Shown here in pieces: positions 59,745 through 64,000 of a stretch of 64,000 nt of DNA (positions are counted from its first letter, which is position 1; each line of letters starts with the position of its first letter). The position numbers were made by a program, and so were the translations under genes. This stretch comes from Morchella semilibera (taxonomy: Eukaryota > Ascomycota > Pezizomycetes > Pezizales > Morchellaceae). The stretch is from positions 2,294,001 to 2,358,000 of the forward strand of contig CM018604.1 of the NCBI GenBank assembly GCA_009192285.1, in the 5' to 3' direction. The notes beneath the pieces were generated by a model. That model searched no databases. It worked only from the letters and a program-made list of their open reading frames with translations, and had not been told where the DNA came from.

Positions 59745-61634
59745 CTAAGGATGGAAGCAAGGGGTCTGTACACAATACCAGGCATAAACTCTAGTACTAG
59801 ACCTTGATTTTTGTTGCGACTGAGTCTTTATTGCAGAGTCGCCAAGCTCGTCCTTAGCTAGCTCCATGCCCATCTTCTCCGCCTCCGGCACTGTACACGC
59901 CACAACGGCCTTCTTTCCATCACTTGCGCCAAAATCGTCCAGTACCTCATCATCCCCAAGGAGCTGTAATCGATTCCCCGCTACCGATGATTCGCCCACT
60001 GTCATATCTTCCTCCTCTTCATCATCTGAGCCACTATCTTGAGGGGGTCCGTATTGATCATCGTCGTCGTGAAATTTGTATTTACCAATTTTCAGGCCTT
60101 CGTCGATAAAATGCTTTCCTAAATGATCAAACCTTTCGTCCCATCCACCAAGGCCCTTCTTCTCAAGGTGAACAACGAGACCCCTAGGCTCCGGCTGACC
60201 TGGAAAGGTTGGGCAGAACCCGCACCAAAAGGTTTTAAAGTTATTTCTCCCAATGTGCGCCTCATTAGTTTTGGCTGTAATTTCATTCTTATCTGTAATA
60301 CCATGAACGCTACGCAAATGGGTAGTGTGTGATTCTCTCCGGAATGAAAGCTTCCCACATAGAGCGCCTGTATTGGGGGGGAGCACACCACATTTCCATA
60401 ATTCTAGTTGGAAGTGTTGACTGTTCTCATGACGTTTCCAGTCATTCTTACTGCCGAAGAGTTTCCCACAACCACGGAAAGTACAGGCGTACGGGCGAGA
60501 GTGACGTTTCATATGTTTCCTACCAGAAAAGTAGTGACCGTCTGTTAGATCCCTGTCCTCTCTATAGGCACGTCCATGAGATAATTGGGAAGGTAAACAT
60601 GAGGATTCTTACTTAAGCTTGCTAGGCATTGCAAATACTTTATCACATTCTGGGCAAACTGTACTTTTTCCGTTTTGCGGAAGCAACGTATGGGTAGATT
60701 GAGTGCCACCAGGGGGCCCGTGCTTCTGTGAAATCGAACCACGGTGTGCTACCTTTGGAGACCGTATTGGATTTATCACCCCATCATCCGGTATGACTAT
60801 GGAGTTATGCTGCCCCTGTTGTTGCTGCTGCTGGTGGTGATGTGGCTGTTGAGGTTGGGGGTGAACCTCTCCTGCTGTTGCTGCTGCATGTGGCGGTGAA
60901 GCAACTGATATAGGTGGGGAAACTAACTGTATAGTATCTGCCTGGGCTGTTGTTGAAGATGGTGTTGATGCTGTCCCTCCCGATGATAAAAGTCTAGACA
61001 TAGGCGACTCATCGGCGGGGCCCTGGGCGAGAAATCTTCCTATGCTGACATTTTGAGGAAGAGGTGATTCGCAGTGGTCCATAGATATGGTATTGTCCGA
61101 GTCATCACTAGCCGAAAATGGGATAGCGATGAGCTCATATCTATTCCATGAACCCTTTAGGTCTTCACCGCACATCTCGCTGTACTCGGCGACACAATCG
61201 TTGTACTCAGCAAGCAATATTGTAACTTCTTTAATCTTTTCATGCATCTCATCTAACTGCTGGCGCTTTTTGAGTATGTCTTGGGCTTTAGCGTAGTTTT
61301 CTCCCAAAGCCTGACCTTGTCTCTCCGAAAGCACATCAGAAACGGGATGTCCATTATACTGGTTACTATTTATCCTGGCAGTATCCGGTAGGTGCTCCTC
61401 ATCCATAGGCTGAGATGTGGCCGCCGGTGTCTCATCAATCTCCATCCGATCACCAGAATCGGATCCAATGTCAGGATGAGGCCCCCTCGAAACTGGCGAG
61501 ATTGGTGCTTGTGCAATCCCAGACTCAGATGCAGACTCCCAGCCTCCAGGATGGAAGGGGGGAACTTGTGGCAGAGGGCGACCCCGCCGAGATGGCGGGG
61601 AATCCACGGACATGGCTGGGCCGGGGCTTTCCAT
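59745..61634 (-). CDS. C2H2 zinc-finger protein (598 aa), paralog of the 18-kb gene
   Basis: Two exons, 61634-60613 and 60519-59745; the 93-bp intron lies inside the first finger at the same place as in the 17963 gene. The N-terminal half is Ser/Pro-rich with a helical stretch (~105-160) and a His/Gln run (~265-275). Fingers: VCPECDKVF...KKHMKRH (complete C2H2), CTFRGC...WKRHENSQH, a Cys-rich/His segment (CGVLPPNTGALC ... HLRSVH), and WCGFC...DHLGKH. A Glu/Asp-rich tail follows. Finger 2 (GSKNDWKRH) is nearly identical to GSKNEWKRH of the 17963 protein, so the two are clearly related. The frame stays open upstream of the ATG, and a link to the neighbouring upstream gene cannot be excluded. 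Likely nuclear regulator; targets unknown. Confidence 0.78.
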
Positions 61635-61888
61635 GGCACGATTACTGGAACATTCGGGCTCGGACCGGGCGTCTATAGAGCCGGCTATGGAGGAAGCATC
61701 CCCTCCAGCGGGTTGGATCCGACGGCATTCCGTTTCCGCCCTTGAACATGGAAAACAAAAATAAGAATAGGGAAATTACAGAACGATTGTTCGTTCCGTA
61801 ACTATGAATATCAAAAAAATAAGGGGGTGATTTTATATCTAGCGCATAAGGTGCCAAGATAAAAAGGCAGTACCAAGTGAAATCAACA
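61635..61888. other. Short gap between tandem C2H2 genes
   Basis: Only 254 bp separate the stop of the upstream gene from the ATG of the downstream one on the same strand. The downstream frame is open for about 40 codons above its ATG, so a longer N-terminus or a fused transcript is possible. Confidence 0.4.
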
Positions 61889-63350
61889 TCAATCCCAACA
61901 AAACACATGGAATTGAGACTCATAAATCTGGCTGTTGATTGACGTTGAATCCAACTCGTACGCACTTTTCTCCGGTACGATACTTGGAGAGCAAAACCAA
62001 AAAAAAGCAATAATGAAAGAGCTTATAAATCACATACCTCTTCAAGAAATCCTCCATCGCATCTTTGGAGCCTTTCGGATCGTGCTTTTTCTTCAAATGA
62101 TTCCTAAAGTTATCCAGCCTCCAAAAAATCTTTCCGTTTCCACGACAATGATCATAGCAACAATCGTAACCCACTGCTGGCCGGCTAAGGTGCCTCTTAT
62201 GGACGGAATTCATGTGGCGATCTCGGTCGTTCATGGACGTAAAGCCCTGGCCCTTCCGCTTGCAATCGGGAAATTGACACTTGAATGGTTTTGTATGCTT
62301 CATTTCATGTTTCCTTCAAGAGCGGCCGACAGAGAAAAGGCCAATAGCCCAGAAAGACGCAGAATCAGCTATGTACTGCAACTCATTCATTTATTTCTTC
62401 CCCATTTCTTGTGCTTTTTTTTCTATGTGTAGTTAGACTAGATGCAGCCCTGCCCCGTGGAAGTAGGCATGAAAATCCCAATAGTGCTTGCATACACCTG
62501 ATTGAGCTACATCTAGTCTACTTTTTTTTCTGGGTTTGGAAGGGAGTGGGGGGAGGGGTTTTTTTTTCTTTCTTTTTTTCTTTCTCCCAGTGATTTTTTT
62601 CCTCCACAACTTTTGACTAATAGACGGGCTTTTTTTCTCTTACCGTCGTAATGAATCGCATTTAAACGTTGATTTGCATGTCTTGCAAGAAAACTGCCTC
62701 AAATGCAACCTCGAAACCGTGCTCCCCGCCTGACTCTGCGTATCACCCATTCCGCTATTAATCTCCGACATCTCTCCCGGATCCTCCGAGTATATCTCTG
62801 TTCCAGATTCAAAACCACTACGAGTATCCACGGTTGTTTCTGTCGTCGGGCTGATAGGCTGTGTTGTACGGTCCAACGATCTACTGCGGTTAATAAAATC
62901 ACTATTCCAACCAGTACGGCGGTTGTAATCTGGAAATTCGCCATTATTATTTGGTGACCGTTGTGGGGGCTGCTGTTGATATTCGCTTGCTTGATTGTGG
63001 TTTATACCTTGATAAGATACGGATGAAGGATGTCCCTGTTTATATGCTCCCCATGGATCATTCTTGTCTGCTAGAAACTGTGACATTGCAGGGGCTCCTC
63101 CCGGTGCCCTGATAGCAGTGGGGGACTCCGGAGAGTAGCCAGAGTAAGGTGGGGGGCTCAATCCGTTGGGTGTAGTTGGCGGAGGTATTGGGCCGCCAGG
63201 GCGGCCGAGTTCTGGACCAAACACGGACCCGATTGATGGTAGTATATTGTACCCTGGTCGACGATAGTGTGGATGGTAGCTCATGGGCGACACGGGCATA
63301 CCAAAATTATCTCGCTCCATCCTGTTTTCTGCAGGATAATGAGGCGGCAT
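61889..63350 (-). CDS. C2H2 zinc-finger protein (358 aa)
   Basis: Three exons: 63350-62644, 62313-62038, 61982-61889. Intron 1 (330 bp) falls within finger 1, as in the two related genes, but is enlarged by T-rich sequence and a small inverted-repeat insertion. The N-terminal ~215 residues are Pro/Gly/Ser/Gln-rich and disordered. Fingers: SCKTCKSTF...RKHEMKH, KCQFPDC...DRHMNSVH and CCYDHC...RNHLKKKH. The last exon gives a short tail ending FHVFCWD; its acceptor (CTCCAAG) is the weakest call. It is less similar to the other two proteins than they are to each other. DNA-binding nuclear role likely. Confidence 0.72.
62434..62520. mobile_element. Small inverted-repeat insertion within an intron
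   Basis: TAGACTAGATGCAGC (62434-62448) and its inverse with one change (62506-62520) flank about 57 bp. It sits inside the 330-bp intron of the C2H2 gene, which probably explains part of that intron's length. Confidence 0.5.
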
Positions 63351-64000
63351 AGTTGTTGCTGTGCTATTTCAATGATGCATACAATATTAGGTATGTAATT
63401 ATTAGTTCACTGTGACAGCAGTTAGCCATGGAACCTTTTGGCTTCGGGAATGTAAAGGGACAGCGTTAAAAGATAAAAGAATACGGGAAAAGAAAGAACA
63501 AGTAGGGAGAGTTATGAAGGAGAAGAAGTATCCGCTGGGCGCGCAAGATTGACAATAGATTGAACCGTGACATCAATATTGAAATCAAAAAGAACACAAG
63601 GAAATAGGGACAAATACGGGTAAGAGCCACACTGCGACTTTATGAATGTAGTAATGACCAATTATGGTTGAACTCTTGCTTACCTTGCTTGCCGTACAGA
63701 TGTAAACGATCCTAGGTGTTGATATCTAGGACTCGATCGTGGAGATTCACTAAGTAAATCCTTGGTGGAAGTACGTTCGGGAAGGGAGGGTTCGGTTTGG
63801 AGCTAGTCCCCTAAATCCGTTGCGCACGATCGGTGTGGTCAGCCTCTGCCCATTTCAATGTTAACCCCCCAAGCAGAGGGAACTTACAAGCGGGGAACCT
63901 TAACGCGACAGCGGAGCGGCGGCGGGGGAGGAAAGCCGATAATGCGCGAGGGGAAGCGCGAGGTGACGAAAGGAGGGGGGGTTGTGGGAGCAAGTGAGGG
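63351..64000. promoter_or_regulatory. 5' flank of the C2H2 gene, possible 5'UTR intron
   Basis: No coding region is supported. A GTAAGC donor at 63683 and a GCACAG acceptor ending at 63359, 9 bp before the ATG, could define a 325-bp leader intron. The right end becomes GC-rich. Confidence 0.3.

Overview
The window is nuclear DNA of a filamentous ascomycete (Pezizomycotina). Introns are short (mostly 52-130 bp), with GT(A/G)NGT donors, CTAAC/CTGAC-like branch sites and AG acceptors. The gene content is also fungal: fungal-type PI-PLC, Mad1, Fcy1-type cytosine deaminase, L-amino-acid-oxidase-like flavoprotein, C2H2 proteins, and HeLo and ankyrin-kinase proteins. Gene density is low for an ascomycete. 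Long gene-free stretches are rich in the palindrome TACATGTA, in hairpin (MITE-like) insertions and in poly-G/poly-C tracts. This would fit a repeat-rich genome such as a Pezizomycete, but the lineage is an inference.

Left part (1-25 kb): the 5' part of a PLC1 gene runs off the left edge. It is followed by a small cysteine-rich gene resembling DUF3716 and by a broken FAD amine oxidase gene (11-bp tandem duplication, a second frameshift, an oversized intron). After a long gene-poor stretch come a C2H2 zinc-finger gene and, convergent to it, an 804-aa proline-rich/coiled-coil protein.

Middle (25-48.7 kb): almost gene-free. It contains a decayed reading frame, an almost perfect 184-bp hairpin, a newly assembled two-exon zinc-ribbon gene (30862-31291) and, at 41-43.8 kb, an eight-exon MAD1 spindle-checkpoint gene carrying an apparent one-base deletion.

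Right part (48.8-64 kb): a divergent pair consists of a HeLo-like/pseudokinase protein and a five-exon kinase-ankyrin protein (about 1285 aa, also with a one-base deletion). Domain for domain this resembles an executor/activator pair of regulated cell death. Next comes a three-exon FCY1-type cytosine deaminase, then two tandem C2H2 genes related to the one at 18 kb.

Exon structures were read by eye from splice motifs, frame continuity and remembered family similarity. Three genes need a single missing base to stay in frame. All three breaks can be read as a shortened G or C run, so sequencing or assembly error must be excluded before calling them mutations. No rRNA, CRISPR array or credible tRNA was seen.
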